NCBI GenBank assembly: GCA_009667805.1 | Contig: CM019064.1 | Coordinates: forward strand, 77,436,400-77,500,399 | DNA from: Leptobrachium leishanense | Taxonomy: Eukaryota; Chordata; Amphibia; Anura; Megophryidae | DNA: 64,000 nt | Direction: 5' to 3' | Shown here: piece by piece, positions 33,937 through 44,678 of the stretch | Position numbering within the stretch: position 1 is the stretch's first letter | Layout: each line of letters begins with the position of its first letter | Made by a program: the position numbers and the translations under genes | The notes under the pieces: generated by a model | Seen by the model: only the letters and a program-made list of their open reading frames with translations | The model's database searches: none | What the model was told of the DNA's origin: nothing

Positions 33937-34838
33937 CAGGGTTATTCAAAGAGAATCGAAAAGTCACCGCACGTTCGGTGACTTTTCGTTCTCTTCAATT
34001 AGGTGCGATTTGGCGATCCCATTTCGGCGACCCTGCAGTGTATTCAGCAAGCACCACAGGGCCGTCGTAGTGCAGGGAAAAGCCACCGAAAACCTGCCGA
34101 ACACAACACCCAGGCGAATGCACACCGAAACCCGCAAAAACATCTGGATTAACCCCGCCGAACACGCCGGAGAAACCCGAGCAGGAGCCTATCAGAGCAT
34201 GGAGCAGCCGCCGGAAAAATCCGACACCGCAGATGAATGGAGTGAAAAAAACAAAAACGTACGCTTGAATGTTAAGTGAAACGCTGTTTGCAAACAAACT
34301 ACTGAATGAAAATATCTGAAATTTACATATGAGGTCCAATGAATGATAATAAAAAGGACTGTTACAGAAAAAAGGAAAAACATTAAAAAATTAATTAAAA
34401 AAAACACGGAAAGTTTTTTTTCCAAGAAAATACGGAAAAATTCTTAAAAGATCCTAAAAAAATCTATAAATAAAGAAACTTTTTACTGCAGAATATTATA
34501 ATAAAAGGTTTATTAGATATTGAATTAAAATGGGAATATTTTTAACATCGAAGCCTATGGGATTCGCCTGAATAAACCTGTCGAATGAAGCCAACGAATG
34601 GCAGGGCATTTCGGCAACTTTTCACTGCTAGTTTTTGTTCTCTGAATAGACGAAGCTATGGGGATTTCACTAACCTCGTACAGGCACCGAATAGGCACCG
34701 TATGTGCAGGCAATTCGCCAACATTTGGCGAATTGCCTGCTCTCTGAATAGCCAAATGGCCAAGAAAGGTAACCGAACGCTGATTTTCAGCGTTCAGTTA
34801 CCTTTCGGCAGCCATTCGGATCTCATTGAATAACCCTT
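33937..34838 (-). mobile_element. Family A MITE, copy 3 (902 bp)
   Basis: The left end is CAGGGTTATTCAAAGAGAAT, and the right end TTGAATAACCCTT has one changed terminal base. ATA lies at 33934-33936 and 34839-34841. The subterminal hairpin GAAAAGTCACCGCACGTTCG and its complement sits just inside the left end. Confidence 0.9.
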
Positions 34839-34841
34839 ATA

Positions 34842-35390
34842 ATATTGCTAAAACCCTTTGGCATTGTCAAACACTGAAAAGAATGGCAATGCTGATATGG
34901 TGATGGTTACAAAAGTCATGGTGCTGCACCTATGTCAGACCATCTTGTTGTCTGGTTCAATGTATTGAGTCCCACGTGCTCAAGAAGCCACAGTCTATTG
35001 CACAGACCAGAAAAATGTGTTAAATATCAATAATGGACACCGTGAATAAAAAACTGTAACCAAGTTAACTGTTCTGCAAAGTGTAAATGGTAACCTTTGA
35101 CTTCAAGACTACAAATATTTAATAACTGCTCATTATGGGAAGAGTGGTCCCCCTTAACGCCTCAATCGTCTCAAATGGCTTTTACAGTCTCCCAAACAAA
35201 GGATTTCCCACCAAGGGTGGACTCACAACTAACGGGGCCCCCGGGCAATAGGAGATCATGGGGTCCCCTTGTTCTGCACCCACAGGAAGCCACACCCATA
35301 AAAAAAACCACCCCTACAACATAACACCCACATGTACATTGCTAAAGAATTTATTTCCTAACACGTTAATATAATTGTTTGGAAAATTAC
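34842..35390. other. No gene seen; possible hAT scrap
   Basis: GGGGCCCCCGGGCAATAGGA at about 35234 resembles internal sequence of GGGCC-rich hAT elements, but ends and target duplication are missing. Confidence 0.35.
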
Positions 35391-35394
35391 TGAC

Positions 35395-35690
35395 ACATTA
35401 AAACTGTTAAACGGAATCACCGAAAATCAGGGCATTTCACCTTCACTGTGGTGCAGTTCGGTGTTCTGTAAATAGATTAACCATTAATTAATACATTAAC
35501 CGTTTACTGTAGAACAATTTCGCTGCTACCGAAGACTGCTGATCTGCGGCGAACTGCACCGTATAGGCGAATTGACAGCTTAGTGAAGAGACGAATTGCC
35601 CCAAAATTGCACCGTATGGTGAAATTCATAGTTTGGTGCGATTCGGTGGCAAGTTCGCAGCTTAGTGAATAACCCCTTTAATTTTCAGAC
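35395..35690 (-). mobile_element. Family B MITE, one-ended fragment
   Basis: It shares CACCGAAAATCAGGGCATTT and GCGATTCGGTGGCAAGTTCG with 21544-23443 in reverse orientation, and ends GTGAATAACCCC near 35688. The other end is absent. Confidence 0.7.
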
Positions 35691-36330
35691 CCATAAGCAA
35701 ACAGTCATTTTATTTTATGACATTTCTGATATGAGATAAATTTATGATTAAAAATTCCAAAGTAATTTAACTGATTTTTATAAGTCGAAAATATTTCACT
35801 TAATCAAGAGAATTTTCCTGATTTTAAACAGTATTTACATTCTGGTTGATACAAAAATGTTGCCAAATATGATTTTTTTTCCCCCACCAAAATATACTCC
35901 TCCTTAACAGGTAATGTTTTTTGTGTACCCGTTCCTACTTTCAGGAGTTTAATATACATTGGAAGATTTGCAAGAGACAGGGAAATAGAAATTTGTCTAC
36001 TCTTCATATTTTAACGAAAGTATTTTTTCCCCGTATCACTCAAACCTTAGGCAACTGCAATAGTTGCTTCCACCTCACTCCAGAGGAGTAACCTTTCATG
36101 GCATCAGGCTTGCTGTCCTTGTGAAAGTTGAATAGGTGATGCTACAAACCCTTCTAGGAGCAGACTGAGCATGCCTCAAGAGGCCTCAGAAGGGACATTT
36201 TCAAAAACTTCCCTGCTCGGTGCTGCTGCCAGTAGTTGTTAGTGGCTCCCTATCATTACAAACTATCATAGTGGCTGACGCATAATAAGTCTAGTAAAAG
36301 GGAGCTTTTAATTGTAGAATCAAGGCTCTT
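35691..36330. other. No gene seen
   Basis: Unassigned AT-rich sequence. Confidence 0.4.
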
Positions 36331-36335
36331 TTCAT

Positions 36336-36770
36336 AAGGCATTATTCAGAGAGAGCCAATCTGGCCCCGAAATGTCACTGAACAGGGAATTTCCTCGTAC
36401 GGTGACATTTCGGGGCCATTCGGCTATTCAGAGAGCAGGCAGTTTGCCAAATTTTGGCGACGTGCCTGTTCGAAGGCAGTGAAATCCCCCATAGAGAAGA
36501 AATGGGTAATCTATTCAGAGAACACCGAACAGCAGTGAAAAGTTTCCAAAGTGCTCTGATGTTCGGTGTTTTCATTCGGCAGCATTCCGTCTGGTTTTCG
36601 GCAGGTGTTCAGCGGGATTGTGGCAGGTTTCCCTGCAGTTCGGGGACCCTTCGGTGAATGCTGAATTCACCACAGGGTGGGGAACTTTGATTCCCTGAAG
36701 TGCAGGGAACTACAGGGAACGAGAGAGCACCGAAATGACGATGACGTGTCAGTGCTCTCTGAATAACCCC
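36336..36770. mobile_element. Family A relative (435 bp)
   Basis: The inverted ends AAGGCATTATTCAGAGAG and the complement of AAGGGGTTATTCAGAGAG enclose family A phrases (TTCAGAGAGCAGGCAGTTTG; CCCATAGAGAAGAAATGG). A GTGACATTTCGGGGCCATTC hairpin lies near the left end. The flanks read CAT and ATG. Confidence 0.75.
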
Positions 36771-36995
36771 TTATGTCTTTTGGTCTCAACAGCTGCTCAG
36801 CCTTCGATCAATCAGGGCAGAGAATCCGAATGACTATAACTATTTTATCTTAAAAGTCAATCAAGAAAGGGATGCATCACTGTTTCTAACATATTTAGCT
36901 TTTTTTCCATAGAAAGTTACAAGATTAACTCTTTCCCTACCAATAAAAATATGTTGTTTACTATCAATTTATTTCTATTGTGATTATTATTATTA

Positions 36996-37205
36996 CGCTG
37001 GGTGGGGTAGAGGTAACATCACTGCTCTATAACTGAGGAGAGAGACTGTGGAGACACAGGTTCGATCCCGGCAAGAGCACCTCTCCAGTAAGTGTCCTTG
37101 GGCAAGACACCTACCGGTACATACTCGCCACCCAGGACATACTTGAAAATGAGAGAAATCTCAATGTATCCTTCCTGGTAAAATACTTTCTCAAAAAAAA
37201 AAAAA
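36996..37205 (+). mobile_element. tRNA-derived CORE-SINE with poly(A) tail
   Basis: A-box region GGTGGGGTAGAGGTAACATC, exact B box GGTTCGATCCC, core GTGTCCTTGGGCAAGACACC, a family tail with TCTCAATGTATCCTTCCTGG, and 13 A residues. The core matches the MIR/CORE-SINE layout. It is the best-preserved copy here. TACG-like words flank it but no clean duplication is certain. Confidence 0.9.
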
Positions 37206-37925
37206 TACGGGTGCGACACTGGTCAATGGTTAACGGCATGCGTCACGAAGTCCACAAATGTCTCTGGTGATAAGGTTAGTATCACTTTGCTGAAACAAAG
37301 CGAAAATCACAATATAATCTGAATCGAATTCTATGTTGTACTTTCTGTCTGTTATTTTGTAGATTCCTGAGACTCAGGTCCTGGATAATTTATGCTCTCT
37401 GCTTCTCCAACATGGCATGTTTTGTGTTAGGTCACTAACTTGGGAAGCTGTGTATCATACTCTCCCACATCATATCTTACTGCTAGCTGAAGCCATTTAC
37501 AGGGTCTCAGGAATCTGTTTTTTGTTATTTTATGCTTCCTTCATTCTAATTTCATTCCTCTTTATCTATTATTGGTAAGACATTGAGTTTTTGATCCCTG
37601 TTGATCCCATGGTGTCCTTTATGACACTGGGACATGAAAACCTACCACCGAGCCTTATGAAGGGTTATATACATAGAATTGTGCATACCCCCACTTCCCC
37701 TCAGCAGCTCTAGACCCATGTATCCTCAGCCCAAAGGGATCACATCGTTGTGTGAATGAAGCCCGTTTATAGTAATTTTTTGCATCTGCAAATAACCGTA
37801 TAGAGAGAGATATACAAATAATATCCTTCCACTGCTACCTATCCTCGCTGCTTTTTTCATTTATTCTCTGTACACTCCTATACTTTTGATACTCCTGAGG
37901 ACGCTGTGGATGACACACGGAAACT
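37206..37925. other. No gene seen
   Basis: Unassigned; no transposon ends or domains recognised. Confidence 0.4.
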
Positions 37926-37929
37926 CGTA

Positions 37930-38667
37930 GGGCTATATTACAATCTAGATGCTAAAACGGGGTCACTAAGTAGAAAAACCTGCAGGTTTCTACTTAGCGT
38001 CCCCGTTTTAGCGTTTTAGCGTGATATTACGGTGCAAGCGCTAAACCTGCAGCCTGCACTGTAACACGGCGCTAAGCCTCAGGATGCTCGTGGCAGCGCT
38101 AAGTGCTGCCGCGAGCATCCCCTCCATGGAGTCCATAGGACTCCATCGAGACTTCCGCTGCTGGTCACAAGACCGGCAGGATCCTGCCTCGCAAGATGCG
38201 GCAAGTCGGCGTAGTGATTCGCAGAGGAAGACTGCGGGACTTTTTCCCCAGTTTCTCTCTGCTCCCGTCTGCAAGAAGAGGCGAATCGAGCCGCCGTTCT
38301 CACTGCGTGATGAGTGGTGAGTATGTGATTTTTTTTTAGGGGGGTTCAGCTAGTGCTGACTGATTCCGCAGAAACGGAAACAGTTAGCACCAGGTCCTAG
38401 CTGTGGTTAACTGCAGCTTGGCATAATTAGCGTTTAGGACCTTTTTTTTGTAATCCTAACACTTTGTGCTCCCCATGTTAAGCATAGGTAGCGCAAAGTA
38501 CAGTAAGCTCGCGCTGAAAAGAGCAAGATGAAAATTGCTAATGTTTTTTTTTTAACTCGATAGCGTTCGGATTGTAATATGGTGCGCCCGCGCTAGAGCA
38601 ACCAGAGCTAACGTTAATGCTCACATAGCTGAGCGCTAACGTTAGCGTTAGGAATGTAAGATGGCCC
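37930..38667 (-). mobile_element. GGGC-ended MITE, copy 2 (738 bp)
   Basis: The ends GGGCTATATTACA and the complement of GGGCCATCTTACA are flanked by a perfect GTA duplication at 37927-37929 and 38668-38670. The interior is the inverse of 10115-10775, sharing words such as GGAGTCCATAGGACTCCAT and GCTAACGTTAGC. Ends starting GGG with a 3-bp target recall Zator-type elements, but no transposase is available to test this. Confidence 0.8.
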
Positions 38668-39120
38668 GTAGAATTTATTTATTTTGTTTCATGCACATCT
38701 TCAGTAGGGATGAGCTGTTCGGGTCGATCAGTTCGGAGTTTGATTCGAACTTTGGCCATTCGCAAGTTCGCGAACTTTGAACTTTGGCGTGTTCGGTTCG
38801 AGTTCTCAAAATTTTTTTTTAAAAATGCTTAAAAAATATAAAAAAATCTAGAAATAAAGAGACTCTTTACTGCAGGATATTATAAGCAACGGTTTATTAG
38901 ATATTGAATTAACAAATAATGTCTACGTGCAAAGATTCTCACCTCTAAATGACCTGTGTTCTCAAACGGCGTAAACAACAGGTGTTTTTAGTCTGGTCTA
39001 ATGAATTTGATACATTGTATGTAGAATGAGGGTGTGGTGTCTCCAGATGTATCAAACAACACCTGTGCTTCTGAGAAGTGTTCATTTCTCTACTAAATCT
39101 TCCTCTGATATGCTGTTTAA

Positions 39121-39700
39121 CCCCTTAACTAACCCTGCATTTCACTGCTGTGTGCTCAGCTAATTTTTACCGCTTTCGCTCATCATGTTTAAATGTGATT
39201 TAAAGCCATATTTTATTAAATGACCCAGACATATTAGATATCGTTCTTTCCGTCAGACTCCGCAGATTCATAATATATAATTTTTATATGTATACGTCAT
39301 GTCCTGCCTTTATATTATGACAAAAAATGCAATAAAAAATGCATTTTTAATCATCTGCAGTGTGTAAAGTTTTTTTTCACATTTTAGCACATGAGCGTTT
39401 GTGGTTATGTTTTCTATGGGGTGCGCTTGTACTAAAATTACAAATGGGGACTTGTTACATTTTGTGGGGGGAATTACGTGCTCAGGCCTTTCGATTGACA
39501 CCCTCCATGACCCCCTAGCTGCCCCCGGTTCTGGAGATATCGGGGTTCAAATGAACCCCCTATCTCCACCAGGGGATTCCGGTTCCCTGGCTATCTGACG
39601 TCATCACGCTATGCGTGAGGGCGTCAGGCAGTGAGGGGGGACGCGGGGGTGGAGCCGCCATCCAAGATGGCGGCCCCCACCGGAGCTAGGCCGCACTTCG
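39121..39700 (-). mobile_element. piggyBac-like MITE, one-ended fragment
   Basis: After TTAA at 39117-39120 the sequence runs CCCCTTAACTAACCC, then matches the right third of 21952-23158 in reverse (CTCATCATGTTTAAA; ATCGTTCTTTCCGTCAGACT). Hairpins follow (GCCGCCATCCAAGATGGCGG). The far end is replaced by a minisatellite. Confidence 0.7.
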
Positions 39701-39708
39701 GCACCGGA

Positions 39709-40010
39709 AGGCCTCTCTATACACAGCCCCATCAGCATCTCTATACACAGCCTCACAGCATCTCTATATACAGCCTCACAGCATCTCTATACACAACCTC
39801 ACAGCATCTCTATACACAACCTCACAGCATCTCTATACACAGCCACACAGCATCTCTATACAGAGCCTCACAGCATCTCTATACAAAGCCTCACAGCATC
39901 TCTATACACAACCCCATCAGCATCTCTATACACAGCCTCACAGCATCTCTATACACAGCCTCACAGCATCTCTATACACAGCATCTCTATACACAACCCC
40001 AAAAGCATCT
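39709..40010. repeat. 23-bp minisatellite, about 13 copies
   Basis: Unit CATCTCTATACACAGCCTCA plus CAG, with small variants (AACC for GCCT). The plus-strand open frame 39631-40071 (repeats of SIYTQPH) exists only because of this array. Confidence 0.92.
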
Positions 40011-40029
40011 CTATGCTGCCACCCAAGCA

Positions 40030-40290
40030 TTTGGGTGCACTGACACCTGTACCAGATTCATATCATTTTAATATTGGACTGCGGGGTCCACCGCTGCACT
40101 CTTCCACAATACCACAGAGGGGTTACGGTGTGAAGGCACTTGCTGCCACCAAAGGCAAAATATTTGGGTGAACTGACGCCTGTACCAGATTCATATCATT
40201 TTAATATTGGACCGCAGGGTCCAACCCTGCATTCTTCCACAATACCACAGAGGGGTTATGGTGTGACGGCACTGTTGCCGACACTAAAGG
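40030..40290. repeat. 132-bp tandem duplication in the hAT core
   Basis: Two successive copies of a segment starting TTTGGGTG and including CCAGATTCATATCATTTTAA and AATACCACAGAGGGGTTA. One inverted copy lies at 62680-62800 in the second hAT element, suggesting that this is genuine element core. Confidence 0.8.
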
Positions 40291-40877
40291 CCCAATTTTA
40301 AAGCACCTATTGTTACTTTCATCCAAAGCCTGCATAAGTTTCACCATAATTTAGCCAAAAAAATCACTAAACTTGTTCTGCGTGTCCTAAAACATCTCCT
40401 CTTTTCATAGAGGCTGCCGCCCCAAGCAGTTGTTTATGAATAGATTAAAGGAAAACCATTTATCGTCATTTGAAATGTCATTTTTTTGTTTTTAAATGTT
40501 TCTATACATTCTACAAATCCACCACTTCACGGGCAGGTTATAGGGACCTCCTAGGCACGATATTTGAAGGAATTTTTCGTTTTTATTCTTAACCTTTATT
40601 TCATGGAAAACTCACCTTTCCTTTAAAAACGTTTTTTTTTTTACTTTTTGTCCTTTTTTCCTGTCCCCCAGGGCACTATCCGTACCCCCATACACCTTTT
40701 ATGGCAAATATCTTGCATATAGGCCCTCTTGGAGGGCACTCTAAAAATCGAACGTTCGAGTCCCATTGACTTGCATTGAGTTCGAATCGTGTTCGCGTTC
40801 GAACCCGAGCTTTTGAAATTGTTCGAGTTCGATTGCGAACCGAACACGGGGGTGTTCGGCTCATCACTAATTGTCAT

Positions 40878-41637
40878 GCAGACATTCTACACTTAGATTT
40901 CCGGGAACATTTTAAAGGTAGTCTAACTGAAATCTTTTAAATTGTTCCCATTTTTGGTTCTTTTACCTTTTTAATCTCGTAAGATATTTTTGGAAGTGAG
41001 CTGAGATCCCAAAAAACATCTGGAGAGGCTAAACCATATGAGCCCCACTGATTGTTTTCTTATTCATTAAGTGGCAATTTCTGTTCAGAAAGTGAGGGCT
41101 GGTTCCTTAAGTGGTTGTCCCAAATTTTTCCTTTAAAGATAAGTGCAGTATAGGGTGTCAAACAAGAGGGAACGTAATAGCAATAACAATTTCTTGGTAC
41201 TTCCATGACAGATCTAAGGCATTAGTCCTCAACAGCTCCATTTGATCTTATATATTTTCCTGTGTTGTTAAATCGCTTTGTCTTTTGTGAGAGGGGAACT
41301 GCTAAGAGAAATCTGTCCGATGGGTCTGTTTTCACTAAAGCACCACATGTCTGCTCCTGTAAACATAATCTAAGAAGCAGTTGATTATTGGAAGCTCAAC
41401 AAAAAAATGTTCAAGACACTCTAGATATGAATGAGACAAAGGATAACAGAAAGGCCGTGTGCCGGCAGACGGAATATATTTGTTTTCAAAGGATCTGTGA
41501 GATATTTTCGTGTTGATATCAGTGTATCTCAGTGCAGATGTTATCAATTATTAGCAATATTCAAGTCAAAAATGAAAACCTGACATAATATGTATATCAA
41601 TGCAAAGCAGAATATCACAACAGCACAGTATATTCAC
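40878..41637. other. No gene seen
   Basis: Unassigned AT-rich sequence. Confidence 0.4.
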
Positions 41638-41640
41638 TAT

Positions 41641-41819
41641 CAGGTCTGTTCACTAAAGGTGAAACTCAGGAGAATTGACTGGAGAAGTGAAAATTCTAGG
41701 ACAAAATAGCCAAACTAGAAAAATTCTCCCATTTATCTCACTTTCCAAATCGGCTATTTGGTCTAGATTGTTCTCTTCTGCCAATTCTCCCGATTTTCAC
41801 CTTTCTCTGAATAGATCTG
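41641..41819. mobile_element. Short family A MITE (179 bp)
   Basis: The ends CAGGTCTGTTCACTAAAGGTG and TGAATAGATCTG are decayed but flanked by TAT at 41638-41640 and 41820-41822. The core TTCTAGGACAAAATAG matches the other short copies. Confidence 0.8.
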
Positions 41820-41822
41820 TAT

Positions 41823-42500
41823 GTAATGTGCTGGAGATCTGATATTAGAATTGCAAAATAGGGATGAAAACAGAGCTGCCTTGCATATTTTTTCCTTGAG
41901 TCAAAGGCGTGTTGTGTGTTTACAACCCTTGTGATAGGCGTGTGTACAGTACTGGAAAATGCACTCACTACCACTTGCAACTGCTGAACATCTGTACCAC
42001 CCAGAATGGCAATCATACCTCATGGGAGTCTCAACACATAGACCGAAAACCAAGGAACTTGGCAACACTTGCCCCTCCTATAGGGCAGGCCGGCCAAAAT
42101 AAGCAAATCGGAACTTTCTTAAAGCCTGCAACTGATTAATAATACTATAGACGGGGCAACAGTCGACAGGTTGGGAAGTCTAAGTCACAGAAATTGCTCA
42201 TGTCCTTCTAGATTTAGGAAACTTTGCCCCCTATACTTCTATATTTGTAAATTTAATGAAAAATGACTAGCATTGTGCTGCCTCCCGAGCAGAATGTTTA
42301 AAATGTTATGTGTTAGAGGTGCCTTCTAGTGCACATTTATTTTTACAGCTCCCTTGTATTCAGCCTTCCCAGAATCCTATAGACTAACTAAATCATGTGC
42401 TCCCCTTGTTATTGCAAGGGATTGTGGGAGAGAGGCCTCCATTTTCCTCACTATTGGAGCTGGAAGGAACACTTCAGTGCAAGCTCTCCCTCTATTGAAA
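41823..42500. other. No gene seen; left flank of the LTR element
   Basis: Unassigned sequence. The target copy CATTG at 42502-42506 belongs to the LTR element that follows. Confidence 0.4.
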
Positions 42501-42506
42501 GCATTG

Positions 42507-43106
42507 TGTAAGGGTTTGACTGCAGTGGGTGTAGCAGGTTGGGGTTGTGAGCCCAGGATGCAGTGATGAAGGCAGAGTCAGAATAGCAATAAGTGTTTAT
42601 TGCAGGTAAACACAGTGGCATCAAATCAGATAGGGTACAGGCAATGGCGTCGTCAGGGTTCAGCAAGGGGGTTCGGTACACGGCAAGGCTGGCAGAGAAT
42701 AGTCGGTGGTACAGCAGGGGTTCGGTACACGGCAAGGCTTAGATGGGGGCAGAGGGGGAGCAGGATGGGAGGGTTACCGGTGAGTGAAGCAATGAGAGTC
42801 CAGATGAATAACAGAAGGTCCTTGGGGTCTTAGCAGAGAGTTCAGGAGATGGCCAGGCGGTTTCAGGGAGCTTTAGTAAACAGGTAACGCAGTCAGTAAC
42901 TTCAATGTGGAAGTCCAGGGTTGAGGGTGGGACTCCCTTATATGCAGGGCTAATCAGGGAGGATGAAGGGCAGGTGTGGATCCAGGGCCAGAACGGTAGA
43001 ATCAGGAAGGTGAATTGTTTATACAAGGGTTTTGGAATCTGCAGGGGACATGTAGTAAAAGGCACAAAAAGGGGCGCCAGGGGGTGAGGGCCTCCAGGAC
43101 CTTACA
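42507..43106 (-). repeat. 3' LTR (600 bp)
   Basis: On the minus strand it holds a TATA-like CATATAAGG near 42937-42945 and an AATAAA near 42597-42602, in promoter-then-polyadenylation order. It starts TG and ends CA. A minus-strand open frame runs from it outward, but this is not a separate gene. Confidence 0.93.
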
Positions 43107-43125
43107 GCGCCCCCCCTCTAAGGGC
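43107..43125 (-). promoter_or_regulatory. Polypurine tract
   Basis: Minus-strand AGAGGGGGGCGC lies directly beside the 3' LTR. This is the expected primer site for plus-strand DNA synthesis, and it fixes the element's orientation. Confidence 0.75.
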
Positions 43126-43151
43126 CGGACTCCGAACGGCCCAGGGCGAGG

Positions 43152-44678
43152 TCAAGGCCACACCGGTGGATTACGGGATAGAAAGGCATTGCACCATTGG
43201 AGGGTAGAATAATGATCATGGTGACCAGAGTTGGGCAGAGCTTCGCCACTGCGAAGCGATCTCCAGGCACTCTCGGCATTTGAAAACACCTGCAGGTCCG
43301 CGCATCTGACTACAGTCCCATTCGAACCGTAAATAAACTCCGGCGGCAAGGGTTCCATAGTCATGGTGCCTTCAGGGGTGTTGATCCTATTGGTGACACA
43401 ACTCTTCGACGTCCACTTGACATGGACCGGCGGGACAGCGCCCTTGGTGAGGGCCGGCGGGGCAGCGCCCTTGGTGAGGACCGGCGGGGCAGCGCCCATG
43501 GAGAGGACCGGCGGGGCAGCGCCCATGGAAAGGACCGGCGGGGCAGCGCCCATGGAAAGGACCGGCGGGGCAGCGCCCATGGAAAGGACCGGCGGGGCAG
43601 CGCCCATGGAAAGGACCGGCGGGGCAGCGCCCATGGAAAGGACCGGCGGGGCAGCACCCATGGAAAGGACCGGTGGGGCAGCGCCCTTGGAAAGGATCGG
43701 TGGGGCAGCGCCCTTGGAAAGGATCGGTGGGGCAGCGCCCTTGGAAAGGATCGGTGGGGCAGCGCCCTTGGAAAGGACCGGTGGGGCAGCGCCCGTGGAA
43801 AGGACCGGTGGGGCAGCGCCCGTGGAAAGGACCGGTGGGGCAGCACCCTTGGCAACCTCCTTGGCACTACACGGCTCTGCGGCGGCGATCTCCTTGGCAC
43901 TGCACGGCTCTTGCGGGGCAGTTAGCGGCTTGGCCTTACGGCGGCGGCGACGGCCCCGTGGCGGTGACAGGTCAGGAGATCCTGCAGGTTGCAGGGCAGC
44001 GACCTCTTGAGATCCTGCGGGTTGCAAGGCAGCGACCTCCTGAGATCCTGCGGGTTGCAGGGCAGCGACCTCCTGAGATCCTGCGGGTTGCAGGGCAGCG
44101 ACCTCCTGAGATCCTGCGGGTTGCAGGCAGCGACCTCCTGAGATCCTGCGGGTTGCAGGGCAGCGACCTCCTGAGATCCTGCGGGTTGCAGGGCAGCGAC
44201 CTCCTGAGATCCTGCGGGTTGCAGGGCAGCGACCTCCTGAGATCCTGCGGGTTGCAGGGCAGCGACCTCCTGAGATCCTGCGGGTTGCAGGGCAGCGACC
44301 TCCTGAGATCCTGCGGGTTGCAGGGCAGCGACCTCCTGAGATCCTGCGGGTTGCAGGGCAGCGACCTCCTGAGATCCTGCGGGTTGCAGGCAGCGACCTC
44401 CTGAGATCCTGCGGGTTGCAGGGCAGCGACCTCCTGAGATCCTGCGGGTTGCAGGGCAGCGACGTCCTGAGATCCTGCGGGTTGCAGGGCAGCGACGTCC
44501 TGAGATCCTGCGGGTTGCAGGGCAGCGACGTCCTGAGATCCTGCGGGTTGCAGGGCAGCAAACTCGCGTTTTTGCTCAACCTCCAATTTAATGAGGTATG
44601 GGTGAGCCTCCAGCTCCTGAGGTTTCGGTTTAACGGGCAACCGAACAACGGTGGGTGACATGGAGAAGAGGGCACCAA
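43152..44678 (-). CDS. Repeat-encoding ORF (508 aa) in the LTR element
   Basis: Function unknown. On the minus strand the frame runs through both tandem arrays. The 33-bp array appears first; because two of its units lack 1 bp, the same frame reads LPCNPQDLRRS, then PATRRISGGRC, then ALQPAGSQEVA. Next is a basic patch (RGRRRRRKAKP), two EPCSAKE motifs, 16 units of GAAPPVLSM-type sequence and a short unique tail. A second open frame (43972-44781) enters the array as ALQPAGSQDVA from unique sequence, suggesting that this was the original reading. The protein would be Pro/Ala-rich and probably disordered. It could be non-coding filler that merely lacks stops. Confidence 0.4.
   Translation of the reverse strand: MVPSSPCHPPLFGCPLNRNLRSWRLTHTSLNWRLSKNASLLPCNPQDLRTSLPCNPQDLRTSLPCNPQDLRTSLPCNPQDLRRSLPCNPQDLRRSLPATRRISGGRCPATRRISGGRCPATRRISGGRCPATRRISGGRCPATRRISGGRCPATRRISGGRCPATRRISGGRCPATRRISGGRCLQPAGSQEVAALQPAGSQEVAALQPAGSQEVAALQPAGSQEVAALQPAGSPDLSPPRGRRRRRKAKPLTAPQEPCSAKEIAAAEPCSAKEVAKGAAPPVLSTGAAPPVLSTGAAPPVLSKGAAPPILSKGAAPPILSKGAAPPILSKGAAPPVLSMGAAPPVLSMGAAPPVLSMGAAPPVLSMGAAPPVLSMGAAPPVLSMGAAPPVLSMGAAPPVLTKGAAPPALTKGAVPPVHVKWTSKSCVTNRINTPEGTMTMEPLPPEFIYGSNGTVVRCADLQVFSNAESAWRSLRSGEALPNSGHHDHYSTLQWCNAFLSRNPPVWP
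43426..43857. repeat. 27-bp tandem array, 16 units
   Basis: Sixteen units of exactly 27 bp (432 bp) with phrase GGGGCAGCGCCCATGGAAAG. Every unit keeps a multiple of three. Variants form blocks: ATGGAA in seven neighbours, then CTTGGAAAGGATCGG in three, then CGTGGAA, showing recent local expansion. Confidence 0.95.
43976..44562. repeat. 33-bp tandem array, 18 units
   Basis: Units with GAGATCCTGCGGGTTGCAGG followed by GCAGCGACCTCCT recur every 33 bp. Two units lack 1 bp (near 44125 and 44388), so the span is exactly 17 periods minus 2. Three right-hand units have GACGTCC instead of GACCTCC. All three minus-strand frames of the unit lack stops. Confidence 0.95.

Larger units (their letters stand above)
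38705..40869 (+). mobile_element. Chimeric hAT-like element, copy 1
   Basis: The ends TAGGGATGAGC and the complement of TAGTGATGAGC are Ac/hAT-like. The arms are rich in TTCGAAC/GTTCGCG words. The flanking octamers (ATCTTCAG, ATTGTCAT) match at 5 of 8. Inside: a family A centre fragment (about 38815-38930), a TTAA-element piece from 39121, a minisatellite (39709-40010), a 132-bp duplication (about 40030-40290) and a right arm. A second copy at 61614-63382 shares arms and core. Confidence 0.7.

Noticed and set aside
35195..35320. hAT element
   Set aside because: Only a GGGGCCCCC-type internal resemblance; no ends or target duplication found.
36996..37075. tRNA gene
   Set aside because: A and B boxes are present, but the sequence does not fold as a cloverleaf and continues into a CORE-SINE body with poly(A).
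39631..40071. 146-residue plus-strand frame rich in SIYTQPH
   Set aside because: It is a translation of the 23-bp minisatellite with no unique domain.
42451..42735. 94-residue minus-strand frame in the left LTR
   Set aside because: It is duplicated at the start of the right-LTR frame and consists of LTR sequence only.
42899..42912. 13-base word shared, on opposite strands, between the LTR and the start of the Gag-like frame
   Set aside because: One short match in a search space of millions of comparisons is within chance.
43363..44404. Long plus-strand frames over the LTR element's arrays
   Set aside because: The element's orientation, set by purine tract, TATA, AATAAA and zinc knuckle, is minus; these are antisense shadows of the GC-rich repeats.
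43976..44562. CRISPR-like array
   Set aside because: Units are contiguous, with no unique spacers, and the window is eukaryotic.
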